Shown here: one piece after another, positions 44,010-53,443 of the stretch
Position numbering within the stretch: position 1 is the first letter of the stretch
Layout: every line of letters starts with the position of its first letter
Origin: Alphaproteobacteria bacterium
Lineage (GTDB): Bacteria; Pseudomonadota; Alphaproteobacteria; Micropepsales; Micropepsaceae
Length of the DNA stretch: 64,000 bases
Assembly (NCBI GenBank): GCA_025924715.1
Contig: JAICHV010000003.1
Coordinates: forward strand, 58,546-122,545
Direction: 5' to 3'
Position numbers and translations under genes: made by a program
The notes under the pieces: generated by a model
Told to the model about the DNA's origin: nothing
Database searches by the model: none
What the model saw: the letters and a program-made list of their open reading frames with translations, nothing else

Positions 44010-46709
44010 GTGCTTCGCAACGCAAAACAAAACCGGCGCCTGGCGCCTGCCATCGCGCTTGGTGCCGTCTTGGCCCTTGCCCTGCCCCTTCAGGCCCAAG
44101 TCCCGGCAAAGCCGCCGGCCAAACCGCTGGCCGACGCCCCCTGGTTCAACACCGCTTTGCCGGTCGATCAACGCGTCGATGCCCTGATCGCAAAGATGAC
44201 GCCGGAAGAAAAAGCGACGCAGCTGGTCAACCAAGCCCGCGCCATTCCGCGCCTGGGCGTGCCGGCCTATAATTGGTGGAATGAGGCGCTGCATGGCGTG
44301 GCCCGCAACGGCTATGCCACAGTATTCCCCGAACCGATTGGCCTGGCCGCGAGCTTTGATCCGCCGCTGGTGCAACAGATGGGCGAAGCGATCGCCACCG
44401 AGGCGCGGGTCAAATACGACCAGACCCTGAAAAAAGGCGAAGTCGGCATCTTTCAAGGCCTGACCTTCTGGTCGCCCAATATCAACATCTTCCGCGACCC
44501 GCGCTGGGGCCGCGGTCAGGAAACCTATGGCGAAGATCCCTTTCTGACCGGGCGTTTCGCGGTGGCCTTCATCACCGGCATGCAGGGCAATGATCCGGAT
44601 CATTACCGCGTCGTCGCCACGGCCAAACATTTCGCGGTGCATTCGGGACCGGAGCCCAGCCGTCATTCCGACGACATCAAGGTCAGCCGCCATGACGAGG
44701 AAGACACTTATCTGCCCGCCTTCCGCGCCGCCATGGTGGAAGGCAAGGCCGGTTCGCTGATGTGCGCCTATAATTCCGTCAACGGCCAACCGGCTTGCGC
44801 CAGCGATTTCCTGCTCACCGACACTTTGCGCCGCGCCTGGGGCTTCAAGGGCTATGTCGTCTCCGATTGCGACGCCATCGCCGACTTCGTCAACGGCTTG
44901 CCGCAATTCATGTCCCGTGGACATGGCTACACCAAGACGCTGGCCCAAGCGGCGGCGGTGTCCCTCCAGCATGGCGTCGACAATGACTGCGCCGATTTCA
45001 GCGCCCCCACCCTCGACAGTTCCGATTACGACCGCTACCTGCAGGCCCAGACCCAAAAGCTGGTGCCCGAGACGGTCGTCGATACCTCGCTGCGGCGCCT
45101 GTTCACGGCGCGCATGAAGCTGGGCATGTTCGATCCGCCTGGCAGCGGCCCTTATGGACGGCTCCCGTCTTCCGCCTTGAACTCACCGGCGCATGACGCC
45201 CTGGCCCTGAAGGCGGCGCGCGAATCCATCGTCCTGCTCAAGAACAATGGCGTATTGCCGCTTGCTTCCAGCGTCCAGCGCATTGCCGTGGTGGGTCCTT
45301 TGGCCGACCAGGTGGCCGTGCTGCTGGGCAATTACAACGGCACGCCGGTGCATCCGGTGACGGCGCTGGACGGCATCCGTGCCGCCTTTCCCAAAGCGGC
45401 AGTCGCCTTTTCCGCCGGCACGCCGCGCCTGCTGCGCACCGCGAACCTGGTCCCGTCTTCCGTCCTGACCACGCCCGACGGCCGGCATGGTTTGAAAGCG
45501 GAGATTTTCCGCGGCGCCAATTTCCAAGGCAGGCCCGCCATCAGCCGGGTCGATTCCCAGGTCAACTACACCCGCGAGATGGCCAAGGCGCTACCGGACT
45601 CGCCGGTGATATCCGCGCGTTGGACCGGTTATGTCACGCCCGGCGAAAGCGGCCTCTACAGCATCGGCATCGAAGGGCCCAAGGAAAAACTCTTCATCGA
45701 CGACAAGCTGGTGGCCGAGGACACGCAGTCCAATCCCCGCCAGCCCCGCATGACCGAAATGCAGATGGAGAAAGGCCACCGCTACGCCATCCGCATCGAG
45801 CAGAATCCCGGCACCGGGCCGATCATGCGCCTGGTATGGAACAAGATCGACCTCAATGCCCAGGCCGAAGCGGTGGCCGCGGCCAAGAATGCCGATGTCG
45901 TCATCGCCGTGGTGGGCATCTCTTCCGCCCTGGAAGGCGAAGAGATGAAAGTGGACCTGCCCGGATTTCTGGGCGGCGACCGCACCAGCATGGATATGCC
46001 GCAGGAAGAGGAAGACCTGCTCAAACAGATCAAGGCCACGGGCAAGAAGCTGGTGGTGGTGCTGATGAACGGCTCCGCGCTCAGCGCCAATTGGGCTTCC
46101 GCCAACGCCGACGCCATGCTGGACGCCTGGTATCCGGGCCAGGAAGGCGGCAACGCCATCGGCCAGACCCTGTCGGGCAAGAACAATCCCGCCGGACGCT
46201 TGCCGGTTACGTTTTATCGCAGCGTTTCGGATTTGCCGGCTTTCGGCGACTATTCGATGAAGAACCGCACTTATCGCTACTTCACCGGCACGCCGCTCTA
46301 TCCTTTCGGCTATGGCCTCTCCTATACCAAATTCGCTTATGACGGGCTCACGTTGTCGGCTCCCACCATCAAGGCGGGCACGTCCCTGGGCGTCGATGTC
46401 AATTTGCGCAACACCGGCAGCATGGCCGGCGACGAGGCGGCACAGCTCTATCTCGAATTCCCCAAAGCGCCCGGCATGCCGATCCGGGCCTTGCGGGGCG
46501 TGCAGCGCATCAACCTGAAACCCGGCGAAAGCCGAAAGCTGCATTTCGATCTGGACCCGCGCGCGCTTTCCAGCGTGACAGAGGCGGGCGACCGCATCGT
46601 GGCAGCCGGCAGCTATCGGCTGATCGTGGGAGGCGGCCAGCCCGGCACGGGAGCGCCGGTGGCCATGGCAAGCTTCGTGGTCAACGGCCAGGTGCCCTTG
46701 CCGAAATAA
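44010..46709 (+). CDS. GH3 beta-glycosidase with PA14 insertion (beta-xylosidase/beta-glucosidase type)
   Basis: An 899-residue exported glycoside hydrolase of family 3. A signal peptide (cleavage near LQAQ, about residue 30) precedes the TIM-barrel domain. The nucleophile is Asp286 in YVVSDCDAIAD; substrate-binding KHF appears in ATAKHFAVHSGPE. The second alpha/beta domain is interrupted by a PA14-like module (about 490-610; GLKAEIFRGANFQG ... GEKLFIDDKL-like pattern), and a fibronectin-III-like domain ends the chain (PFGYGLSYTKF onward). The GTG start at 44010 has GGGGGA upstream. Context with xylB, XylE and GH51 favours beta-xylosidase. It is 40-60% alike by eye to the second GH3 at 49108, so they are paralogues. 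Confidence 0.93.
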   Translation: MLRNAKQNRRLAPAIALGAVLALALPLQAQVPAKPPAKPLADAPWFNTALPVDQRVDALIAKMTPEEKATQLVNQARAIPRLGVPAYNWWNEALHGVARNGYATVFPEPIGLAASFDPPLVQQMGEAIATEARVKYDQTLKKGEVGIFQGLTFWSPNINIFRDPRWGRGQETYGEDPFLTGRFAVAFITGMQGNDPDHYRVVATAKHFAVHSGPEPSRHSDDIKVSRHDEEDTYLPAFRAAMVEGKAGSLMCAYNSVNGQPACASDFLLTDTLRRAWGFKGYVVSDCDAIADFVNGLPQFMSRGHGYTKTLAQAAAVSLQHGVDNDCADFSAPTLDSSDYDRYLQAQTQKLVPETVVDTSLRRLFTARMKLGMFDPPGSGPYGRLPSSALNSPAHDALALKAARESIVLLKNNGVLPLASSVQRIAVVGPLADQVAVLLGNYNGTPVHPVTALDGIRAAFPKAAVAFSAGTPRLLRTANLVPSSVLTTPDGRHGLKAEIFRGANFQGRPAISRVDSQVNYTREMAKALPDSPVISARWTGYVTPGESGLYSIGIEGPKEKLFIDDKLVAEDTQSNPRQPRMTEMQMEKGHRYAIRIEQNPGTGPIMRLVWNKIDLNAQAEAVAAAKNADVVIAVVGISSALEGEEMKVDLPGFLGGDRTSMDMPQEEEDLLKQIKATGKKLVVVLMNGSALSANWASANADAMLDAWYPGQEGGNAIGQTLSGKNNPAGRLPVTFYRSVSDLPAFGDYSMKNRTYRYFTGTPLYPFGYGLSYTKFAYDGLTLSAPTIKAGTSLGVDVNLRNTGSMAGDEAAQLYLEFPKAPGMPIRALRGVQRINLKPGESRKLHFDLDPRALSSVTEAGDRIVAAGSYRLIVGGGQPGTGAPVAMASFVVNGQVPLPK

Positions 46710-46812
46710 CGGCGCGGCGACGGTTCTATGCGAACCGCTATTGCGTGCCGTTTTCCAGGGTGGAACAAGTTTGGTTGACAGGCCCAAACCCGGCACGGGA
46801 TGCTTGAACCCG

Positions 46813-47559
46813 ATGTCGTCCGCGATCTATCCCAGCCTGAAAGACAAGCATGTCGTCGTCACCGGCGGCGCCAGCGGCATCGGTGAAGGCCTGGTGACGG
46901 CATTCGCGCGGCAAGGCGCGCGCGTGAGTTTTTGCGACATTCAGGACGCCGCGGCCGCCGCATTGATACAGACGCTGCTTGGCTCCGCCCATGTCCCCGC
47001 TTACGGCCATTGCGACCTCACCGATCTGACGGCGCTGGCGGATTATTTCCAGGGCCTCGGCCCGGTGGATGTGCTGGTCAACAATGCCGGCAACGACGAT
47101 CGCCACAGCCTGGAGCAGCTCACGCCAGAATATTGGGACGACCGCATCGCCATCAATCTGCGTCACATGCTGTTCGCGGTGAAGGCCGTGGCGCCCGGCA
47201 TGAAAGCCCGGGGCGGCGGCGCCATCATCAATTTCGGCTCCATTTCCTGGCATCTGGGCCTCAAAGACCTGGTGATCTACGAGACCGCCAAGGCGGGCAT
47301 CGAGGGTATGACCCGCGCCCTGGCGCGCGAATTGGGCGAGGATAACATCCGCGTCACCTGCGTCGTCCCCGGCAATATACGCACGCCGCGCCAACTGAAA
47401 TGGTACACGCCCGAGGGCGAGAAAGAGATCGTGGACGCGCAGGCCCTAAAGGGGCGCTTGGTGCCCGCGGATGTGGCGGCGCTGGTGTTGTTTCTCGCAT
47501 CGGACGATGCGCATCTATGCACTGGTCATGAATATTGGATCGACGCGGGATGGCGCTGA
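46813..47559 (+). CDS. xylB: D-xylose 1-dehydrogenase (NAD+)
   Basis: A 248-residue SDR that oxidises D-xylose to D-xylonolactone, the entry to the Weimberg/Dahms oxidative pathways. It begins MSSAIYPSLKDK and ends CTGHEYWIDAGWR, both as I recall them from Caulobacter XylB, and has the same length. TGGASGIG (17-24) binds NAD, NNAGNDDRH follows, and the catalytic set is Ser143 or Ser145, Tyr156 and Lys160 in VIYETAKAG. ATG at 46813; an upstream in-frame codon at 46741 is not supported. It sits between the first GH3 and the sugar porter. The later pathway enzymes (lactonase XylC, dehydratase XylD, XylX, XylA) are not in the window. Confidence 0.93.
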   Translation: MSSAIYPSLKDKHVVVTGGASGIGEGLVTAFARQGARVSFCDIQDAAAAALIQTLLGSAHVPAYGHCDLTDLTALADYFQGLGPVDVLVNNAGNDDRHSLEQLTPEYWDDRIAINLRHMLFAVKAVAPGMKARGGGAIINFGSISWHLGLKDLVIYETAKAGIEGMTRALARELGEDNIRVTCVVPGNIRTPRQLKWYTPEGEKEIVDAQALKGRLVPADVAALVLFLASDDAHLCTGHEYWIDAGWR

Positions 47560-47646
47560 CGACAAGGCTGCACTAGGGTATCGGCGCGCAAACCGGCAAC
47601 TCGAAATGCCGGACGCGCCAGGGAAATGAAAGCTGGGGATCAAGGC

Positions 47647-49068
47647 ATGGCAAAGACCAACCCGAATCTCGTTGTCGGCCTCGCGGTGATCGCGTCCCTG
47701 GGCGGTCTACTCTTCGGCTACGACACGGCGGTGATATCCGGCGCGGTCAGCGCCATCGACCATAATTTCATCGCCCCGCGCGGGCTTTCAGAAGCCGCCG
47801 GCGATTCACTGTCGGGCTGGGCGGTGTCCTCCGCTTTGCTGGGCTGTGTGATCGGCGCCTTGGTGGGCGGACCGATTTCCAGTGTGCTGGGCCGCAAGGG
47901 CGGCCTGATCGTGGCCGCCTTGATGTTCCTGGTCGGCTCGTTGGGATCGGCGGTGCCCGAGATCGGATTGGCGCCGATTGGCAGCCTGGGTCCGGCAGCC
48001 CTGATGCCCTTCATCATTTATCGGATCATCGGCGGCATTGGTGTGGGCCTGTCCTCCATGCTGGCGCCGCTTTATATCGCGGAGATTTCTCCCCCCGCCG
48101 ATCGCGGCCGCATGGTGACGCTGCAGCAAATCGCCATCGTGGTGGGCATCACCCTGGTCTATTTCGTCAATTGGGCCATCGCCAGCCAGGGCGACGAGGT
48201 TTGGCGGCTTGCCACCGGTTGGCGCTGGATGCTGGCGTCGGAAGCCATTCCTGCTGCGCTGTTTCTTTTCCTCTTGTTGTTCGTCCCCGATAGTCCGCGT
48301 TGGTATGCCTTGAAGGGCCAAACGGAAAAAGCGCTGGGTGTTTTGCGCCGGCTGACGGACGAACAGGCGGCCCGCGCCACCTTGGCCGAGATTCAGGCCA
48401 CCCTGGTGCAGCGTTCTCGTCCGCTTTTCTCCTTTGGCGGCAAAGTGATCCTGGTGGGCATCATGTTGTCGGTCTTCCAGCAATTCATCGGCATCAATGC
48501 GGTGCTCTATTACGGCCCGCAGATGTTCCAAAATGCCGGCTTCTCGACCAATGTCGCGCTGCTGCAAACCGTGGTGGTGGGCATCGCTTTGCTGGTCTTT
48601 ACCCTTGTGGCGCTGGTGACCGTGGACCGCTGGGGCCGCAAGCCGCTGCTGATCCTGGGCGGCGCCATCCAGGCGGTCGCAATGTTCGCCTTGGGCGTTC
48701 AGTTCGCTATCCATGCCACCAATGCCGGGCCGCTGATTGCGGCCGTCGCTTATATCGCCGGCTTCTCCTTGTCGTGGGGACCGGTGACCTGGGTCATGCT
48801 GGCGGAAATCTTCCCCAATTCCATCAAGGGCAAAGCCATGGCCATCGCCGTGGCGGCGCAATGGATCGCCAATCTCTTCATTTCCTGGTCGTTCAAGGTC
48901 GTGGACGGTTCCAGCGCGCTCAATGCCATCGCCAATCACGCCATCGCCTATTGGATTTACGGCGCGATGAGCGTGCTCGCGGCGCTTTTTGTCTGGCGTG
49001 TCGTGCCGGAAACCAAGCAGCACAGCCTGGAGGCGATCGAGAGCTTCTGGAGCAAATGGGCCCCGTAA
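47647..49068 (+). CDS. Sugar porter family MFS transporter, XylE-like
   Basis: A 473-residue 12-span proton-sugar symporter. Family motifs are GGLLFGYDTAVISGA, RKGGLIVAA (the D/GRR/K turn), PESP-like PDSPRWYALKG, QQFIGINAVLYYGPQMF and PETKQHSLE. QQ..GIN..YY is the sugar-binding helix of XylE/GLUT. The position directly after xylB makes D-xylose the likely cargo. The ATG at 47647 (MAKTNPNLVVG) has GGGGA seven bases upstream, better than the ATG at 47626. It moves pentose across the inner membrane after periplasmic hydrolases release it. Confidence 0.92.
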   Translation: MAKTNPNLVVGLAVIASLGGLLFGYDTAVISGAVSAIDHNFIAPRGLSEAAGDSLSGWAVSSALLGCVIGALVGGPISSVLGRKGGLIVAALMFLVGSLGSAVPEIGLAPIGSLGPAALMPFIIYRIIGGIGVGLSSMLAPLYIAEISPPADRGRMVTLQQIAIVVGITLVYFVNWAIASQGDEVWRLATGWRWMLASEAIPAALFLFLLLFVPDSPRWYALKGQTEKALGVLRRLTDEQAARATLAEIQATLVQRSRPLFSFGGKVILVGIMLSVFQQFIGINAVLYYGPQMFQNAGFSTNVALLQTVVVGIALLVFTLVALVTVDRWGRKPLLILGGAIQAVAMFALGVQFAIHATNAGPLIAAVAYIAGFSLSWGPVTWVMLAEIFPNSIKGKAMAIAVAAQWIANLFISWSFKVVDGSSALNAIANHAIAYWIYGAMSVLAALFVWRVVPETKQHSLEAIESFWSKWAP

Positions 49069-49107
49069 GGCCGCATCCTTTCCATCCATAACGCCCAAGG
49101 GGACAGC

Positions 49108-51756
49108 ATGCGCAATCGCCTCGCCGTTTCTATTCTCGCTCTTTCGCTGGCCGCGCCGCTGCTGGCCTCCGCCCAACCCGGCACCATGCCCGCGGTGCCG
49201 CTCAATCCGCCGCCGAATGCGCCCTGGCTCAATCCGGCCCTGCCCATCCCGCAACGGGTGGATGCGCTGGTGTCGCAGATGACCCTGGACGAAAAGAGCC
49301 AGCAGCTGGTCAACCGCGCCAATGGCATTTCGCGCCTGGGCGTGCCGGCCTATAATTGGTGGAGCGAGGCGCTGCATGGCGCGGTGATCCGCGTGCCGGC
49401 GACGGTCTTCCCCGAACCGGTCGGGCTGGCGGCGAGTTTCGATCCCGATCTGGTGCATCAGATGGCGGTGGTGATCTCCACCGAAGCGCGCGTGCGCTAC
49501 AATCAGGAACTGCGCGAAGGCCGCTATGGCGGCCTGGACTTCTGGTCGCCCAATATCAACATCTTCCGCGATCCGCGCTGGGGCCGTGGTCAGGAAACTT
49601 ATGGCGAAGACCCCTTCCTGACGGCGCAATTCGGCGTCGCCTTCGTGACGGGACTGCAAGGCGACGATCCGCGCTACCTCAAGGTGGTCGCCACCCCCAA
49701 ACATTATGTGGTCCATTCCGGCCCCGAACCGACCCGTCATGAAATGGACGTGCAGGTCAGCCGCCATGACGAGGAAGACACCTATCTGCCGGCGTTCCGC
49801 GCCGCCATTGTGGACGGCAAGGCCGGGTCGGCGATGTGCGCCTATAACCGCATCAACGGCCAGCCGGCCTGCGCCAGCGATTTTCTTCTCACCGAGACTC
49901 TGCGCGGCGCGTGGAATTTCCAGGGCTATATGACCTCGGACTGCGGCGCCATCCGGGACATCTTCAGCGGCCACCATTATACCGACAGCTTGGCCAAGGC
50001 CGCGGCGGTTTCGCTGCAGCATGGCGTCGACACCGACTGCGCCGATTTCGGTGAAGGCCCGGTGGCTGCCACCAAAGCCTATGCCGATGCCGTGACGCAA
50101 GGACTGGTGCCGCAGGCGGTGATGGATCAATCGCTGAAGCGGCTGTTCACGGCCCGCATGAAGCTGGGCATGTTCGATCCGCCCGACATGGTGCCTTTCG
50201 CCAAAATTCCCGACAGCGAATTGGATTCGCAAAGCAATCGCGCTCTGGCACTGCGCGCGGCCCGCGAGTCCATGGTGCTCCTGAAGAATGACGGCATGCT
50301 GCCGCTAGCCAAGAATATCCAGCATATCTTGGTGGTCGGTCCCCTGGCCGATCAGGTGCCGGTACTGCTCGGCAACTACAACAACCAGCCCAGCCGCGCG
50401 GTGACGGCGCTGGACGGCATCAAAGCGGCGTTTCCTCGCGCCGAGGTTGTTTATATTCCGGGCACCAATTTCCTGCGCCAGCTTGAGGCGGTGCCGACTT
50501 CGGCCCTACGGACGCCGGACGGCCAGCCCGGCGTGAGAGCGGAATATTTCGCCAGCAGCGATTTCTCAGGCACTCCACGGGTCAAGACGGAGGCGGTGCT
50601 GGACTTCAATGGGCGCGGACCCGGCTTTGCGCCGCAAGTCACGAATGGGGGCTCAGCCCGGTTCCTGGGCACCCTGACCCCAGACCAAGGTGGCCAGTGG
50701 GAGATTGGCCTCGGCACAACCAACACCAAGCTGTGGCTCGACGACAAATTGGTGGTAGATAATGCGACCGCCGGCCCGCCCCAGCGCGGCCCCAAGACCA
50801 CGACCCTGACGCTGGAAGCGGGCCGGAAATATGTCTTGCGCATCGAGCAGGCGCCCAACCGGGGTACGCCGGTGCGTCTGATCTGGCGTTCGATCGCGGC
50901 GGCGCCGCAGGCGGACGCTGCTGCCGCTGCCGCCAAGGCCGATGTGGTGATCGCCGTGGTGGGTATAACCTCGCAGTTGGAAGGCGAGGAGATGAACGTC
51001 AATCTCCCCGGCTTCAAAGGCGGCGACCGCACCAGCCTGGACCTGCCCCAGGAGGAGGAAGACCTGCTCAAGGCGGTGAAAGCCACGGGCAAAAAGCTGG
51101 GCGTTGTGCTGATGAACGGCTCTGCTCTGTCGGTGAATTGGGCGGCCGGCAACGCCGACGCCATTCTCGAGGCCTGGTATCCCGGCGAAGAAGGCGGCAC
51201 CGCCATCGGCCAGACCCTGAACGGCGACAACAATCCGGCAGGCCGGCTGGCCGTGACCTTCTACAAAAGCGTGAACGACCTTCCCGCTTTCGAGGATTAC
51301 AGCATGGCCAATCGCACCTATCGGTACTTTCAAGGAGCTGCGCTTTATCCCTTCGGCTATGGCCTCTCCTATACGAAATTCTCGTATGGCGGGATGAAAT
51401 TGGCCTCGGCACAGCTGCCGGCGGGCGCCAATCTGGCGGTCGACGTCATGGTCAAGAATACCGGGGCGCGGGCCGGCGACGAAGTCGCCGAGCTCTATTT
51501 GAGCTTTCCGAACAATCCGGGAATGCCGGTGCGGGCCTTGCGCGGCGTCAAGCGGATCGCCTTGCAGCCGAACGAAAGCCGCGTGGTGCATTTCGATCTA
51601 AGCCCGCGGGATCTTTCCAGCGTGATGGCGAATGGCGACCGCATGGTGGCGCCCGGTACCTACCGCATCACTATTGGCGGTGGCCAGCCGGGCACAGGCG
51701 CGCCTTTCGCCACGCAAAATTTCCAGATAAACGGGCAATTCCCGCTGCCGAAATAA
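49108..51756 (+). CDS. GH3 beta-glycosidase with PA14 insertion, second paralogue
   Basis: An 882-residue exported GH3 enzyme with the same domain order as the one at 44010: signal peptide (about 1-23), TIM barrel with nucleophile Asp278 in YMTSDCGAIRD, second domain split by a PA14-like module (about 480-600), and a C-terminal Fn3-like domain after PFGYGLSYTKFSY. Both end in INGQFPLPK or VNGQVPLPK. It differs in the loop around the active site (a shorter barrel insertion), so a different linkage or aglycone preference is likely. It lies 39 bases after the MFS gene and 30 bases before GH51, so it is in the same operon. Beta-xylosidase or beta-glucosidase activity is expected. Confidence 0.93.
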   Translation: MRNRLAVSILALSLAAPLLASAQPGTMPAVPLNPPPNAPWLNPALPIPQRVDALVSQMTLDEKSQQLVNRANGISRLGVPAYNWWSEALHGAVIRVPATVFPEPVGLAASFDPDLVHQMAVVISTEARVRYNQELREGRYGGLDFWSPNINIFRDPRWGRGQETYGEDPFLTAQFGVAFVTGLQGDDPRYLKVVATPKHYVVHSGPEPTRHEMDVQVSRHDEEDTYLPAFRAAIVDGKAGSAMCAYNRINGQPACASDFLLTETLRGAWNFQGYMTSDCGAIRDIFSGHHYTDSLAKAAAVSLQHGVDTDCADFGEGPVAATKAYADAVTQGLVPQAVMDQSLKRLFTARMKLGMFDPPDMVPFAKIPDSELDSQSNRALALRAARESMVLLKNDGMLPLAKNIQHILVVGPLADQVPVLLGNYNNQPSRAVTALDGIKAAFPRAEVVYIPGTNFLRQLEAVPTSALRTPDGQPGVRAEYFASSDFSGTPRVKTEAVLDFNGRGPGFAPQVTNGGSARFLGTLTPDQGGQWEIGLGTTNTKLWLDDKLVVDNATAGPPQRGPKTTTLTLEAGRKYVLRIEQAPNRGTPVRLIWRSIAAAPQADAAAAAAKADVVIAVVGITSQLEGEEMNVNLPGFKGGDRTSLDLPQEEEDLLKAVKATGKKLGVVLMNGSALSVNWAAGNADAILEAWYPGEEGGTAIGQTLNGDNNPAGRLAVTFYKSVNDLPAFEDYSMANRTYRYFQGAALYPFGYGLSYTKFSYGGMKLASAQLPAGANLAVDVMVKNTGARAGDEVAELYLSFPNNPGMPVRALRGVKRIALQPNESRVVHFDLSPRDLSSVMANGDRMVAPGTYRITIGGGQPGTGAPFATQNFQINGQFPLPK

Positions 51757-51786
51757 CGCCACCGGATGGTGGAGATGGAGAAGACC

Positions 51787-53355
51787 ATGCGCATGGCCGT
51801 CCGTTTGGCGTTGCTTGCCGGCCTCCTGTCGCTACCGGCGAATGCTCAGCTCGGGACTGCAGCCCCGGTTGTCGACATCAGCATCGCCGACTCCCCCGGC
51901 CCGGTCATCGACCGGCATATCTATGGCCAGTTCTCCGAACATCTGGGACGCGGCATCTATGAAGGCATTTGGGTCGGGGAGAACAGCAAAATCCCCAATA
52001 TCAACGGCTATCGCAAAGACGTGGTGCAGGCGCTCAAAGCCATCCATGTCCCCGTGGTGCGCTGGCCGGGCGGCTGTTTTGCCGACAATTATGATTGGCG
52101 CGACGGCATCGGCCCGCGCGACAAGCGTCCCGTCCGGATCAACGTCAATTGGGGCGATGTGACCGAGAACAACGCCTTCGGCACCCACGAATATTTCAAT
52201 TTCATGGAACTGCTGGGCGCCGACGCTTATCTGTCGGTGAATACCGGCTCGATGACGCCAATGGATGCGGAGCGTTGGGTCGAATATGTCACCTCAGACC
52301 AGAATGCGACTTTGGCCAATGAACGGCGTAAAAATGGGCGCGACAAGCCGTGGAATTTGAAATTCATCGGCATCGGCAACGAGACTTGGGGCTGCGGCGG
52401 CAATATGCGTCCCGCGGTCGCGGCCGCCAACAATGCCCGCTATAGCGGCTTCCTGCATACGCCGGCGGCCATGGCCACCATCAAGGTCGCCAGCGGCGCC
52501 AGCGGCAATCTCGACAAATGGCATGACTACAAGGCCTTCACCGAGGAGATGATGAAGAATAGCGGCCCGACCTTTGGGGGCAGCCTCCAGGCCTTGAGTT
52601 ATCATTATTATGCCATGCCGCCCAATCTGGGACCCAAAGGTCCCGCCACGGGCTTTGATGAGCGAGGGTGGGCCACCCAGCTAGGTTATGCCCTCGATCT
52701 GGAAAGGCAGATCGACGATGTCACCAAGATCATGGACAAATATGATCCCGCCAAAAAGGTGGCGCTGTTCGTAGACGAATGGGGCGCCTGGTATCAGCAG
52801 GAGCCGGGCAGCCATCCCGGCTTCCTCTATCAACAGAACACCATTCGCGATGCCGAAGTGGCGGCCCTCACGCTCAACATTTTCCATCGTCACACCGACA
52901 GGGTGAAGCTCGCCGCCATCGCCCAGATGGTGAATGTGCTGCAAGCCATGATCCTGACCGACAAGGAAAAAATGGTACTGACGCCCACTTATTATGTCTT
53001 CGATCTCTACCAGCCTTTCATGGACGCCTCGCCTTACAAAGTGAAGGTCACAAACGCGTCCTACGCCTATGGCGACACCAAACTGCCCCTGATCGATGTC
53101 TCCGCGGCGCGCGGCAAGGACGGCAAACTCTACCTGGCCCTGGTCAACACCGATCCGCACCGCACAGTGACGGTGCGCACCGGCCTGACCGGCAGCGCCA
53201 CGGGCCGCATCCTGGCCGGCGCGGCGATGGATGCGCATAACAGCTTCGATCGCCCCAATGCCGTGCATCCGGTGCCGTTCAGCGGTGTCAGCCAGAACGG
53301 CAAACTGGCCTTCCAGATGCCACCCATGGCGGTTGCGGTGGTGGCCGTAAACTGA
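51787..53355 (+). CDS. GH51 alpha-L-arabinofuranosidase, exported
   Basis: A 522-residue glycoside hydrolase of family 51 that removes arabinofuranose side chains from arabinoxylan and arabinan fragments. Signal peptide about 1-20 (ending PANAQ). Barrel start HIYGQFSEHLGRGIYEGIWVG, RWPGGCFADNYDWRDGIGP, acid/base Glu199 in GIGNETWGCGG and nucleophile Glu331 in FVDEWGAWY are all in place; the C-terminal beta domain ends VAVVAVN. The ATG at 51787 is preferred over those at 51766 and 51775 because GGAG lies six bases upstream. Most bacterial GH51 enzymes are cytosolic, so export is notable and fits the exported GH3 partners. Confidence 0.95.
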   Translation: MRMAVRLALLAGLLSLPANAQLGTAAPVVDISIADSPGPVIDRHIYGQFSEHLGRGIYEGIWVGENSKIPNINGYRKDVVQALKAIHVPVVRWPGGCFADNYDWRDGIGPRDKRPVRINVNWGDVTENNAFGTHEYFNFMELLGADAYLSVNTGSMTPMDAERWVEYVTSDQNATLANERRKNGRDKPWNLKFIGIGNETWGCGGNMRPAVAAANNARYSGFLHTPAAMATIKVASGASGNLDKWHDYKAFTEEMMKNSGPTFGGSLQALSYHYYAMPPNLGPKGPATGFDERGWATQLGYALDLERQIDDVTKIMDKYDPAKKVALFVDEWGAWYQQEPGSHPGFLYQQNTIRDAEVAALTLNIFHRHTDRVKLAAIAQMVNVLQAMILTDKEKMVLTPTYYVFDLYQPFMDASPYKVKVTNASYAYGDTKLPLIDVSAARGKDGKLYLALVNTDPHRTVTVRTGLTGSATGRILAGAAMDAHNSFDRPNAVHPVPFSGVSQNGKLAFQMPPMAVAVVAVN

Positions 53356-53389
53356 GGAAGGTCGCGGCGACTTGAACTTGCCCGAGAAC

Positions 53390-53410
53390 GCGGCGCAAGC
53401 TATGCGCCGC
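53390..53410. terminator. Hairpin after the arabinoxylan operon
   Basis: GCGGCGCA (53390-53397) pairs perfectly with TGCGCCGC (53403-53410) around a 5-base loop, 34 bases after the GH51 stop. The following sequence has only a short ATTTT, so termination would be weak or factor-assisted. It separates the sugar operon from the ABC transporter gene. Confidence 0.4.
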
Positions 53411-53443
53411 TAATCATCCATTTTCGACCGAAAGAAGGAACGA

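Noticed and set aside
46721..46789. Two short inverted repeats (CGGTTC...GAACCG and GTTTGG...CCAAAC) before xylB as XylR-type operators
   Set aside because: The arms are only six bases and differ from the known Caulobacter xylose operator; too weak to call.
47806..50232. Very long open frame (808 codons) on the minus strand over the sugar porter and second GH3 gene
   Set aside because: It lies opposite two well-supported genes, is rich in His, Arg and Gln without a recognisable domain, and is the usual shadow of high-GC coding DNA.
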